From NCBI GenBank assembly GCA_030374765.1, contig JARGXX010000027.1, positions 682,001-746,000 on the forward strand: a DNA stretch of 64,000 nucleotides. The letters run 5' to 3'. Of the stretch, positions 1-10,005 are shown in pieces. The notes beneath the pieces were generated by a model. It saw nothing but the letters and a program-made list of their open reading frames with translations, had not been told where the DNA came from and searched no databases. The position numbers were made by a program, and so were the translations under genes. Each line of letters starts with the position of its first letter. The stretch's first letter is position 1. The stretch comes from Agarophyton chilense (lineage: Eukaryota; Rhodophyta; Florideophyceae; Gracilariales; Gracilariaceae).

Positions 1-1850
1 TACTTAACCGAATCGGTGAAAAACTCGCACTTCTTGAGTTTCAAGGTGATTCCCGCGTCGCGGAGTATCATCATTACGTCCCTGACGTGTTCGAGGTGGT
101 CATCCAGGTTGTTGGAGAAGACCATAATGTCGTCTAAATACACTAGACACGTCCTCCACTTGAAGGGAGCCAACAGAATGTCTATCGCCCGTTGAAACGT
201 TGCGGGGGCATTTGTCAACCCAAAAGGCATCCTCCGGAATCGGAAAAGTCCTTGATGACACACGAAAGCCGTTATGTCTCGATCTTCCTCCCTAATAGGG
301 ACTTGCCAGTAGCCCGAATTGGCGTCGAGGGTAGAGAAAACAGTAGCGCTCCCAAGGGAGTCGATGTATTCGTCCATCCGAGGGATCGGGTACACATCCT
401 TAATGGTTACCTCGTTCAGGCGTCTGTAATCGATGCAGAAACGCCACGATCCATCCGGTTTCGGGACTATCACCACTGGTGAGGCCCAAGCCGACTGGGC
501 AGGTTCAATTACGCCCGCTTTAAGCATCTTCTCCACCTGAGATTTCTCCTCTTCCCGAGCTTTCGGTCCAGCCCTGTAAGGGTGTTGGGCAATAGGCCGA
601 GTGTTCGGTAACAAGTCGATGCGGTGTTCTGTAATCCCAATAGTTTCAAGGGAACCATCCCACATGGGGGTAAATTCACGAAGCATGTGCCTCAGCTTCT
701 CCCGATGAGATGCGGGTACATGGTTGAGATCCCATTTCTCCAATTCCTGAACAGGATCCGTCTGGTCTGCTCCTGTGATAGGGGCCGTAACCTTCTGAGG
801 TTTAAAGTGTTCAGCGTGTGGAGCTGCAGTCGTATGCTCACCGTCTTCCGCGATTTCGGCAGTGTCCTCCCCCTCCTTAGGGTCCGCCACACCAAGGACC
901 TCTGCGATAGAGATCTTTGTAGGTACGAACGCATGCGGGTGTGGAAGAACAGAACCCAGGATCTGGTGTTTGACCAAAAGCTGCGTTGTCTTTCCAAAGT
1001 TGGCTACCAAAACCTTGAAAGGTTTGTACGGTTCCACGGAGACAACCACATTCGCGAGGGCGAGTTGACGCCGCGTATACAGAGACGGGTTCGGTTGTAC
1101 CACATGCACACCAATTTGCTTGGTAACAACTGTGAGCCAAACCTGGGTTTCTGGCGGGATAGCCACTGACTTCGCAACCTTTACCCGTGTAGACACCGGG
1201 TCCTTCTTCACAGATTCCTGCGCGACAGGGAGAGGAACGCGTGTTCGCGCTGCTCCCTGTAAGGGTTTACGAACGATTGGGATCGTAGACCCATCTTCGA
1301 GTTCCACAGTTCTATTCCGAGGACGGATGGCTTCCACGAAGCGGCTGCAAAAGTCACAACCCAGTATGACTGGTGCTGCAAGTGACTTGCATACAATAAA
1401 CTCTAGCTGAACGAGATAGGAGCCTAACCTCATCATGAGGGAAATTGTACCCAGTGTCCGTAGCGGGTTGTTGTTCGCATCGGCGATATCCAAAGGTGGA
1501 CCGGTACGAACTTGAACCCGGAGCAGCGGGGGTAACAATTCAACATGAATTAAGTTAGGAGCGGCTCCTGTATCCAGGACAGATATTTGACGAACCATAA
1601 ACTGGTTGGACAGGCCGACGTCGGCGAATACTTTATAATTCCGCTTGGCCATTACCATAACTCGATCCGGAATACGGAGATTACGGGACCGTATCCACGG
1701 GCGACGGAGGACACTAAAGTATCCCGAGTTAACGTCGGTGTCAGCCGTTCTCCTTGAAAGGATAGTCACAGCTGGGGAGCGAAGCTGGAGCGCCTCGGGC
1801 GTCTTCAACTCCGGCTTAGAAGACGCCCCTCCCACAGGGAAGACTCCCAA
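1..1850 (-). CDS. pol: gypsy pol, protease and reverse transcriptase part (partial)
   Basis: On the minus strand the aspartic-protease signature LDTGAAPNLI reads at about 1555-1577. The reverse transcriptase follows, with PVVIVPKPDGSWRFCIDYRRLN split here as PVVIVPKPDG and SWRFCIDYRRLN near 418-483, and the polymerase active-site motif VYLDD at 129-143. The protease and RT motifs share one frame, which is the -1 frame relative to gag. This fits the gag-pol frameshifting known for gypsy elements. The gene continues beyond base 1, so its RNase H and integrase parts are not visible. Confidence 0.8.
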   Translation of the reverse strand, partial: MGVFPVGGASSKPELKTPEALQLRSPAVTILSRRTADTDVNSGYFSVLRRPWIRSRNLRIPDRVMVMAKRNYKVFADVGLSNQFMVRQISVLDTGAAPNLIHVELLPPLLRVQVRTGPPLDIADANNNPLRTLGTISLMMRLGSYLVQLEFIVCKSLAAPVILGCDFCSRFVEAIRPRNRTVELEDGSTIPIVRKPLQGAARTRVPLPVAQESVKKDPVSTRVKVAKSVAIPPETQVWLTVVTKQIGVHVVQPNPSLYTRRQLALANVVVSVEPYKPFKVLVANFGKTTQLLVKHQILGSVLPHPHAFVPTKISIAEVLGVADPKEGEDTAEIAEDGEHTTAAPHAEHFKPQKVTAPITGADQTDPVQELEKWDLNHVPASHREKLRHMLREFTPMWDGSLETIGITEHRIDLLPNTRPIAQHPYRAGPKAREEEKSQVEKMLKAGVIEPAQSAWASPVVIVPKPDGSWRFCIDYRRLNEVTIKDVYPIPRMDEYIDSLGSATVFSTLDANSGYWQVPIREEDRDITAFVCHQGLFRFRRMPFGLTNAPATFQRAIDILLAPFKWRTCLVYLDDIMVFSNNLDDHLEHVRDVMMILRDAGITLKLKKCEFFTDSVK

Positions 1851-1852
1851 GT

Positions 1853-3883
1853 TTAGTTTTTCGAAGCAAACCCCACCGAATTCGGTGCAGCTGCCTCGAA
1901 GGGGACCGGTTGTTCCCCGTTCGCGGGTACAAGTTCTGTATCCCTGTCAGCAAGGTGAGCTCGGAGTATCCTTTGTTCTTCATAGGACCCACTCGGGACT
2001 CGAGCTTTCTCCTCAGGGATCAGAGCCTCGTACTGAGCGATAATTCGTGAACCCTCCCGCAGGGGAAATGTGCAGTCTGGTGCTTTGTGACCATGGAGGT
2101 AACACAAATAGCAAATCAGCTCTGCCGGGTTCGGTTGTGGACGTGAATCCACGCGACGTGGTGCTGTATCCTTCCATCTGGGGCGAGAGAACCGAGCAGC
2201 GGTATTCGCAAAAGGTAGCAATGCGGCTGGCACCCTCCGTCCTTGGGTATAGAGCGCAGGGTCTTCATCCGTAGTCGGAGCGGATGTCGACGGCAACTCA
2301 GACGTACCCATAGATTCGGGGTTACTTCCCATGAAGCGAAAGTTATCATTGACCCCCACAGAGGCAGGGCCTCCTGCGAATGACAAAGAAGAGTTACCTC
2401 CATCGGCGAGGAGTGCACGTGTCGGCCGACTCTTTCGGTTCTGCCGGGCACGGGGAGTATCCCCCTCAGCCTGGGCGTACTGAACCAGTTCCAAGTAGGT
2501 CAGCTTGCGCTTCTCTTTCCGATGTCGGGCAACCAATGCCCTTATCGAGGGGTCCAAACCATCCACAAACATGGTGAATGTCTCGTAGGCGGGGAATACA
2601 TTCCCGCATCGGTGAAACGCTTTATTCAAGCGAGTTGAATACACCGTTTCGGTTTCCATCGGCTTCTGCCGCGTATCCCTTAATGCAAGGATTGCTTCCT
2701 GAATCGCATTTCCAGTAGCGTATGACCTCAAGAGGTACTGCACCGCTTCGGGCCAGCACGTGACTCCCCCTTCCGAGGCTCGGGATGATCCACGGACGGA
2801 GTTGAACTGGTCTTCAGCCATCCCCTTTAAGAAATAGGGTAATGCAAGATAAGCTTGCGCTTCACTCATACCGAGGATGTCAGCCTCCTGGACGAACCTC
2901 GCAAGGAAATCGAGCACCAGAATTGGGTCTGTTCCTGTGAACTCCCTCTTCTGTAGGGTGATGCTCAGCCTTTTGATGTAGTCCTTGACCTTACCCGTTC
3001 CGCGGGATGTTCGATCTCCTGAAGGGTTATCCAACCGGTAATAGCGGTACGATAGCAGCTTCCGATAGAGAGGATTCGTCGGCTTCAGCTCCCTTAATCC
3101 AAGGTGTTTCCTACCCTTCTTCCGGGTACGGATTGCCCCTTGAGAGGTGTAAGTAGCCTTCGACCGAGTCGCCCGGGATGACCGGCGTCCATCTTCACTA
3201 TCCGAAGATTCGGAGGACGAACTCGATGACGAGCGATTGGGATCGGAATCCGATAAATCCTCTTGGAGGTGAACCCTCTTCTTGGACTTGCGGCGGTCCC
3301 GTTTAGTGGAGCGGTGTTCTTCGTCTTCCGAAACGTTGGGTTTATCCTTCGAGGCTTCTGTGTCTCCGTCCATACGGATATTGGCCTCGAGGGTGTCCAT
3401 CCGAGCTCGGAAGCGTTCCGCTTGCACGCGGTGTTCCTCCACGAGGCTCCGGTACTCCTGGATAAAGACCCCAGGGGTACCAAAGCTTTCCAAAAGGGAG
3501 TTCATATCCCTCCTCAGGGTACGAAGATCATCGGCGACTCCCCGCACCGGGGCGTCCTCCACCTTGAGGCGGAGGGTAGTAACCTCCTGAAGGAGCTCGA
3601 CGTGAGCCGCGTTGGCGATATCGATTCGAGTCTCCAGGCGCTGTAATTCAGGGTCGGCCCGACTTCGGGGTGCTGCTGAGGGGGTCTCCACCACTGGAGC
3701 TGGGCCCACAGCCACGACCTCTCGAGGACCTGAAACCACTGAGGGTGCTCTCCGAGTGTCCGGATCGATACTAGAATCGTTCCGACCTTCGGGAATTGAG
3801 CTCCTCGACCTAGGCGGGGCCGGGGGCACTGAATCCGCTTGACGGTTCGATCCAGTCCTGGAACCACGGGTAGGCGGCGACAT
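1853..3883 (-). CDS. gag: gypsy Gag polyprotein with CCHC zinc knuckle
   Basis: A 676-residue frame opens with ATG at 3883, about 210 bases inside the primer-binding site. The N-terminal third is Pro/Ser/Arg-rich, with a coiled-coil-like stretch (residues about 85-165) and a run of acidic and serine residues (about 170-240). The middle (about 300-480) is a retrotransposon-gag capsid domain including WPEAVQYLLRSYATGNAIQE. The zinc knuckle CYLCYLHGHKAPDC fits C-x2-C-x4-H-x4-C near the C-terminus. The protein would coat element RNA in virus-like particles. The same gag pattern recurs in degraded form at 40.9-42.9 kb. Confidence 0.85.
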   Translation of the reverse strand: MSPPTRGSRTGSNRQADSVPPAPPRSRSSIPEGRNDSSIDPDTRRAPSVVSGPREVVAVGPAPVVETPSAAPRSRADPELQRLETRIDIANAAHVELLQEVTTLRLKVEDAPVRGVADDLRTLRRDMNSLLESFGTPGVFIQEYRSLVEEHRVQAERFRARMDTLEANIRMDGDTEASKDKPNVSEDEEHRSTKRDRRKSKKRVHLQEDLSDSDPNRSSSSSSSESSDSEDGRRSSRATRSKATYTSQGAIRTRKKGRKHLGLRELKPTNPLYRKLLSYRYYRLDNPSGDRTSRGTGKVKDYIKRLSITLQKREFTGTDPILVLDFLARFVQEADILGMSEAQAYLALPYFLKGMAEDQFNSVRGSSRASEGGVTCWPEAVQYLLRSYATGNAIQEAILALRDTRQKPMETETVYSTRLNKAFHRCGNVFPAYETFTMFVDGLDPSIRALVARHRKEKRKLTYLELVQYAQAEGDTPRARQNRKSRPTRALLADGGNSSLSFAGGPASVGVNDNFRFMGSNPESMGTSELPSTSAPTTDEDPALYTQGRRVPAALLPFANTAARFSRPRWKDTAPRRVDSRPQPNPAELICYLCYLHGHKAPDCTFPLREGSRIIAQYEALIPEEKARVPSGSYEEQRILRAHLADRDTELVPANGEQPVPFEAAAPNSVGFASKN

Positions 3884-4094
3884 GCTGCAGACACGACACC
3901 GACGATTCGGGGTAACGATGAAATTCGATCACGAGATTCCCGGAGAACGGATGACGTAACACAAAACAAAAATAAAAACCAATTCCACCCTTTCCAAAGG
4001 GGACCACTACAACAAATCTTCACGACGGTGCTTCCTCTTCCAAGAGATATTCCAACACGTAAATGACCAACCCAAAAGTCCGAGAACGGATTCT

Positions 4095-4108
4095 AAGTCG
4101 GGAGACCA
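4095..4108 (-). other. primer-binding site of the gypsy element
   Basis: On the minus strand TGGTCTCCCGACTT lies a few bases after the LTR end. It begins with TGG, the complement of a tRNA CCA end. The same site recurs at 5528-5541 and, with one change, at 40,735-40,748, so the gypsy families here share a primer tRNA. I could not name the tRNA. Confidence 0.7.
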
Positions 4109-4112
4109 CTTT

Positions 4113-4926
4113 TGGAGCAAAACCCGGCGACGGGAAGTGCTCTCAAGGTGTTCGAAGCCTTGCTCCCTGGGGGAGGCAGACTCAGAGACAGAGCCCTCCG
4201 TTCCACCCGTAGTGTGGGGTGTAACTCCCACGGGGGATTCCAGCAGTACCGACGGAGGTGAACGGTAGAAACCGTTGGATCGGGAATGGGTATCCCAAAG
4301 AATGGGGAAAAATCCGGCGAAGAGGAAAAACGGGGCGAGGGTCGGGCACTAACAGGCACCGGACACGAGAACCAGAAAAGGGGCGAAAAAACAAAAGAAA
4401 CCCAATACAGGGGCGAAAACCTGTCCTCGAAAGGAAACACAAAAAGCACGCAACATGTAAGCAGAACCCCCACGGGGTATCGTGCACGCAGGTCGTCTGA
4501 GCGGTCCCAAGGGGGTGGTTGCACGGAACCCAAACGTGGGCACTCTCCAAGTGGAGTCGTGTCCCTACGCAGGCGTTGCTAACCAGAGCCCGTTCCGGGT
4601 TGTAAGGCCGAAACGATGGCGACGAAGAACCTCTAAAGGTATCGAAGACCAACCTTGGTTACCCTTTTACTCTGAGCCTCGGACTGTCAGATCTCGTCTC
4701 CCTAAGTAGGGCCCACTAACTAAACTCTACAGTAGTGCACACCTGCTCAGGGCCATACACGTGGAGATCCCACTGTCAGGGCCCAAAAGTCCAACGTTCT
4801 AACAAATATCCGATAATCGGTGCCAAAATTAAGCCACGTGTATCACGGGGCCAATCCAACCATGGGCCATCCGAATTTTCACTTCATAGGCGAACTCTAA
4901 CCAGAAAACAGTGCCACCTCAGCACA
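4113..4926 (-). repeat. 5' LTR of the gypsy element
   Basis: On the minus strand the segment starts TGTGCTGAGG (at 4926) and ends TTTTGCTCCA just before the primer-binding site, with the usual TG...CA ends. The length is about 814 bp. The partner LTR is off the window, so the outer border is inferred from the TG start and from the point where family A gag-like sequence resumes. Confidence 0.6.
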
Positions 4927-5527
4927 CCTTAGAGAGGATCATAGTCATAACCCTCGGTGGGTTCAATCCTCATTCTATGAGTTGCATCTTCAAGTATCCC
5001 CTAACTGGGCGTTGCTCTACAAACAAACCCTCATGAGTATGTAGGGATAGCCCTACCAATTCTTCGATTTGTCCTCTTACCTCGTTCTTGAGGTAATTGA
5101 TGATAAATACTATCACATGGCCCATCACTTTCTGAAAGGCCCGATCCACCATTACACCGGTAATTAAATCAATATCTAGACAGAATCCAGGGGGTTCATT
5201 CTGTTGTACAACCGAATCGGTATTTCGGGCTTCTGTCGAGAGACCTTATTTCTTTCATCTTGCCATATCGACCTCAGTGGATCTCGCCTCCCGAGGAAGT
5301 TTATCCAGGTTGTCTAAGATTGGTTATGCAAGTTGTCCTTGTAACGGCAGATCTCCAAACGGTACAATAGGTGCCCTAGAGACGCGCGTTGGTGCGTTTT
5401 TGATAATTTATCAATTAAAAATATTAATGTGTCAGAAGTTGCTCTTGCAGTGACTTCTTCACCTAAAGATACAGATTCAACTCTAAATACACGCTTTTAA
5501 TTCTGAAAGTGGTGAAAACCATATTCA
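4927..5527 (-). mobile_element. family A gypsy remnant, leader and start of gag
   Basis: A short open stretch (4970-5152, minus) contains VDRAFQKVMGHVIVFIINYL. Its relative in the plus-strand family A element at about 41.1 kb contains ANRAYQEVMHRAPV. Together with the adjoining primer-binding site and LTR, this marks the first few hundred bases of a family A element cut by the gypsy insertion at 4926/4927. Broken. Confidence 0.65.
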
Positions 5528-5541
5528 AAGTCGGGAGACCA
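5528..5541 (-). other. primer-binding site of the family A remnant
   Basis: TGGTCTCCCGACTT on the minus strand, three bases after an LTR ending in TATACCACA. The layout matches the plus-strand family A copy at 40,731-40,748. Confidence 0.7.
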
Positions 5542-5544
5542 AAA

Positions 5545-6090
5545 TGTGGTATAAACCAATAATGTAGCGAGAAGAAGTCAAACCTGACGATTATAATGAG
5601 CGAGCAACAGGCTTGAACTAGAGAGGAGATTGAAGATATCTGTAAGCTGTGGCAGAAACAGTAACTAAAAGTGCAACAGGAACGGCGGGTGTACTAAAAC
5701 CACGCTTAAAGGCGTTGATGCACAGCGCACGGGAGTTTGAAAAATCATAAGGAAACTAAAATTTCTTTTATGGTCGAATGTAGAAATCAAGGGAAAAAAG
5801 TAGTCTAGTTGGTGCTTGACTTCAAAACAGTGACCGGAGTGGCCATGCTTGGTAAAGATAAATATACCACCGACCATCCAACCTAAGATAGCGCTCTTCT
5901 CCACTTGTCGAAGGAGAAGTGCACTTTAGGTGCGCCTCCCTATCTATTGAATACTTTCTAACTATTATTAAATCAGCGAAAAGCTAAGTTTATTGCCAAC
6001 TAAACCACTGTGATACACGGAGCATGACGGAAACCATCGAGGTCCAAAACAAGGAAGAACTAGCGCATCGGCGTATTCTAACATATTACA
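5545..6090 (-). repeat. family A LTR, minus-strand copy
   Basis: About 546 bp, aligning along its whole length with the family A LTRs at 37,280-37,411 plus 40,312-40,731 and at 47,522-48,826. Shared blocks include the AGTAGTCTAGT...GGTGCTTG region and the GCATGC/CGTGTA region near the LTR start. Divergence between copies is high, so this is an old family. The copy has no internal insertion, so it shows the empty-site form of the LTR. Confidence 0.75.
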
Positions 6091-6840
6091 TAATTCTTTT
6101 AACATACTGCACTTTGACATCAAAGAAGCAAAGTTTTCCAGATGAGTTGAGGTTTTCGTATATGGACCATTTAGCTGTGTGTCTGTGTTCGAAAGGTGAA
6201 TGATAGTTGTTCGTACGTATCAGTGCGCCAAAAATTTTGTTCGATTGAGGAAGAGCATAGTTGGATTTCCTTTTGGGTTTGCGACCAACTGTTACGCAAA
6301 CTTAGCCAACAACTGCATTGACGGCTTCGGAATGATGAAGTCGGGAGGTTTATTGTACCCCAAACCGAACTCGGTTGCAATCGCTGAACAAAATTGTGCG
6401 TCATCTGCGGGGTTTTGTGACTACGGTTTTTTTTAGTAATTGTGGCGTTTGAAACTATCTCAAACGCATTGGATTAAAATAAAATGCAATGGAGAGCTTG
6501 GAAAAGCTGAAAGATGTGTACTTGGCTACCGCTATCTATACAGATCAGGGCTATGTTGAGGGTTTGTGTCTGATGGCCATGTGGTGTTTCGGTTTCGCTT
6601 TTGGCGCGAAACCCGACTCTGAGATGGTCAGAGAGGCTCAAGGATCTAGGAAATGCTTTCGTCTAAACTCGGATCACCGGCGGTCTATAATTCGGGCAAA
6701 ATCGGATTAACCGTGAGCGATCCGATTTGCAAGAGGCCTGACGATAACCAACAAAATAAACATACATCGTCATGTCTTATTCAAACTTTTTTACGAAAAC
6801 CCATCGCAGGTCGATAAATCTTCAACTCTTTGCTCGAAGA
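6091..6840. other. intergenic, no gene seen
   Basis: Between the family A LTR and the end of the ACAD11-like gene. Only short, unconvincing frames on either strand. No RNA gene or repeat was recognised. Confidence 0.5.
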
Positions 6841-9333
6841 TCACAACTTGGCAAAGCGTTTGCTCTCCATCTTTGCCAAATTCATCAAATGGGCTTCATC
6901 TGGACCATCTGCAATACGCAGCGTTCTCGAATATACGAAGAAAACACTTAACATAGAGTCTTGACAAACACCTAATCCGCCGTGTATCTGTATTGCTCTG
7001 TCCACGACTCTTGAAATCAGGTGCGGGACAATAACTTTGGCGACACCAACGAGGCATCGAGTTTCTCGAACGTTTCCACTGTCCAAAGCCAATGCAGCAC
7101 GCAGGGTGACGCTGCGTGCAGCTTCCAGATGACATCGACATTCTCCCACCTGTTGTTGAACCGCATCATTCTCCCAAAGGGTTTTGCCAAATGCAGACCT
7201 CTCCTTGGAGCGTTTTATAAGTAACTCCAGAGATCTCTCACCACATCCGATTAACCTCATACAGTGATGCAATCTACCACCCCCTAATCGGCTTTGGGCG
7301 ACTTCGAACCCTCCACCTTCCTCGAACAACAATGAATCTGCTTTTTCAACATATACATTGTCAAACTCAATCTCAGCGTGTCCATGAGGTGCATCATCAA
7401 ATCCAAAAACATTTAGAGGTCTCAACACTTTCACACCCGGTGTTGACATCGGGATAAGTATCATTGAGTGTTGTTTGTGCCTGTTGTTCTTGAAGGTGCT
7501 GTCTGGTCCTTTTCCTAACAAAAGAATGACCTTGCAGCGTTTGTCCATGGCTCCACTTGCCCACCATTTGCGCCCTTGTATTCTATATTTACTTCCACAA
7601 CTGTGGATTCGAGTTGATATATTCGTCGCGTCAGATGACGCAACCTCTGGCTCAGTCATAGCAAAGCATGAGCGAATTTCTCCATCGAACAAAGGAGCCA
7701 ACCACCTCTTCTTCTGCGTTTCTTTTCCAAATGTTGCCAACAACTCCATGTTGCCTGCAGTGTACAGATTAAAATCATAAATTGGTCAGCGCGTTGACTG
7801 CGAATAACAATGTGTATCGTTGTAAAACGAACCTGTGTCTGGTGCGGAGCAGTTAAACACCTCTGCGGCGTACAGGCACCTTCCAGTAATCTCGGCAATT
7901 GGGGCATATTCAGCTGCGGACAATGACCCTCCTAGCTTTTTTGGCAAGAAGAAATTCCACAGCCGGGCATCTCTAGCTCTTTCCTTAAGAGATTCTAATG
8001 GCGCCCATGGTTCCCACCGTTGCGAAGATCTGATGTGCGCAAGATAACTATGTTCTAGAGGCATAAGTTCTTGATTTATGAAGCTTATAATCTTGTGAAG
8101 CAGCATGGCTCCCCTGGCCGAACAAGGCAGCAACTTATTCCTTAACATGGTGTTTGCTTTCATCTTCAAGACATCCAAGCCACATTGCACAAAAACGTGA
8201 GCAAGCTTAGGAAAAGCGGTTGCATGTATAGAAACCGCATTTGTTGAAACCGCATTTGTTGAAACCGCATTTCCCTTCATGGTGCGATATTGTATTCCGT
8301 AGATAATAGCTGCAAACTTGAAGAAAGCGAACGATAGATAAACTCTCAAGCTTGACAGAAATTGGTTCACTTCAACCCCGGTGTCGCTCAAGTACTGTGC
8401 TAGAATATCGTCTTCTCTTGGAATTCCGGGGGGCCGAGGTGAGGAGAAAGCCATCGATCGTAATAATGGCAAGAAAGATGTTTCGTTTGGCATGTGATAG
8501 GGGGTCAGGAACGATGCCAAATCTGCTATTGGGTTTCCGGTCGACACAAGCTCCCAGTCTAATACGGCCAAACATTTCGGTTTCGACCGGTGGAAAATCA
8601 AATTGTCCAGACGAAAATCCCCATGTATCAAACTGCTTCCGTCGGGATTCTCAGCGACGTTTTGGGATGTCTGGTGTCGTTCCGATACCAATCTGTGATG
8701 GAGCAGCTCCATATCCGCATAGTTGACATTGACCACCTTACTAGCCCAATATTGGGAATGCCATGTGGTAAGTTGCCTGTCAATCCATGGGGTACGAGAT
8801 GAACTGAGACCTTGAAGATGGTATTGGTTGATATTGACTTGCCTCAACGCTCTTAGCACTCGCAAGGACTCGTTAAATATTTCAGCTCGCTCAGCGGCGG
8901 AATGAATCTCTGTCAAACTCACGTCTTTGAAAACGCGACCTTCGACATAGCTCATTGCATAAAATGGTGCGCCCAACAATGAAATATCCTCACAAAAGCC
9001 GTACACATTAGGAACCGGTACAGGTGAGAAGGCTAAGGCAGAAAGAACACGGAATTCCCGATCAATGCGATGTGCGCCTTTCAAAAGCTTCCCCTTTGGC
9101 TGTGATCGGATCACGAACTTGAATACTTTTGTGTGCTTCTCCGAATGTCTAACAGTTACCAAATACGTGGGATTTGATCGCCCATGATTAAACTGGGTCA
9201 CCTCTATGGTTGAATTCTTCGGATGAAACCCGTGTTCAATCAAAGGGGCCACTCCGCCTGAAATGGCCCAACAAAGAATATCAGAGCATTGTCCTTGTTC
9301 AAGTACCCTAGATTTCTCTCTTTCAGCGACCAT
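6841..9333 (-). CDS. ACAD11: ACAD11-type APH-domain/acyl-CoA dehydrogenase fusion
   Basis: Two exons (9333-7833 and 7754-6841) encode about 804 residues, close to the roughly 780 of animal ACAD11. The N-terminal half is an aminoglycoside-phosphotransferase/choline-kinase-like domain with IHGDFRLDN (about residues 237-245) and the DWELVSTGNPIADLA metal-binding loop. The C-terminal half is an acyl-CoA dehydrogenase: CFAMTEPEVASSDATN (flavin and substrate site), GRKWWASGA, QIHGGLGV and the family ending RIADGPDEAH. In animals, ACAD10 and ACAD11 act on 4-hydroxy-acids: the kinase phosphorylates the hydroxyl and the dehydrogenase domain completes elimination. The protein ends in AKL, a type 1 peroxisomal signal. 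I chose ATG 9333 because the open frame upstream has no ATG and lacks family similarity. Divergent with the gene at 10,006. Confidence 0.92.
7755..7832 (-). other. 78-bp GT-AG intron in the ACAD11-like gene
   Basis: Minus-strand donor ACAG|GTTCGT and acceptor CTGCAG|GC. The exon phases match (1666 and 914 coding bases counted from the open frame leave 1 and 2). Removal restores the conserved APDTG-N-ME motif of the family, where animal ACAD11 reads APDTGNME. Confidence 0.9.
8231..8275. repeat. three tandem 15-bp units inside the ACAD11-like gene
   Basis: GAAACCGCATTTGTT occurs twice and then as GAAACCGCATTTCCC. It encodes NAVST repeats in the linker between the kinase and dehydrogenase domains. 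The unit length preserves frame, and the repeat lies outside conserved motifs. Confidence 0.85.
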
Positions 9334-10005
9334 CGCGCGGAGCAGAGCGACAAAATGCAGGCGATTATTTTTGTTGCAGATCGGTCTTGCTGAAGTTTTA
9401 GAACGCGGAACATGTACGCGGCGATTAGCCTTATGACGAGATGTGCGATGCCGACGAACGAAATAAGCGTCGATGAGAAAATGGCAGATATAAATCAATC
9501 AGAAGAACACAGGACAAATCATACACATATCAAATTGTATTCGAGCGTAGAGTTGGAATACATACACTCACCAGTCAGCAGTGGACGATATACTTTTGCA
9601 GTAGCAATACCAAACCCTTCATCCCATTTCCGCACGGCTGTGCGGAAGAAACAGGGACTTTGTATAGCAGCGATGAAACACCTAACAGCGAAGGGCTATG
9701 ATTCTAGCATGAAAGCGGACACAGCCCACATCGACTCATCGATCATGGCAAATGAGTCGCGGAAACCTTTTTTTAGTTAGGCGTGCCAAACATAATGCTC
9801 ATGGCAATTTGGCTCAACATAGGTGGCGTTACATTGTTTTACACCAGCGCATTTGCTATTGTCCACGTGGCACCATCTTTGCTTGCACCAGATTGTATCG
9901 CTCCGTGTTATCTAGATACTGAGTTAGATAAAGTACCTACACTGCCTAAGACGAGAGACTACTTTCTGGCTTTCTCGAATCGCCACCACTACATCAGGCG
10001 CAGCC
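9334..10005. promoter_or_regulatory. shared upstream region of two divergent genes
   Basis: 672 bp between the starts of the ACAD11-like gene (-) and the PI3K-family gene (+). It must hold both promoters. No TATA box or known operator could be assigned. Open frames here lack recognisable domains. Confidence 0.5.

Larger units (their letters stand above)
1..4926 (-). mobile_element. Ty3/gypsy LTR retrotransposon, left part off the window
   Basis: A gypsy element reads right to left: 5' LTR (4113-4926), primer-binding site, gag (1853-3883), then protease and reverse transcriptase up to the window edge. Integrase and the 3' LTR are off the left side. It sits in the gag region of an older family A gypsy remnant (4927-6090). 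The visible part looks largely whole. Its second target-site duplication cannot be checked because the other end is missing. Confidence 0.85.

Noticed and set aside
1645-2043. 132-residue plus-strand frame
   Set aside because: Antisense shadow of the gypsy gag/pol junction.
4920-4980. GGGTTCAATCC resembling a tRNA T-arm
   Set aside because: No matching acceptor, D or anticodon stems nearby; it lies in retroelement sequence.
9334-9498. N-terminal extension of the ACAD11-like frame as a mitochondrial leader
   Set aside because: The open frame has no ATG before 9333 and family similarity begins after that ATG; kept only as an alternative to test.
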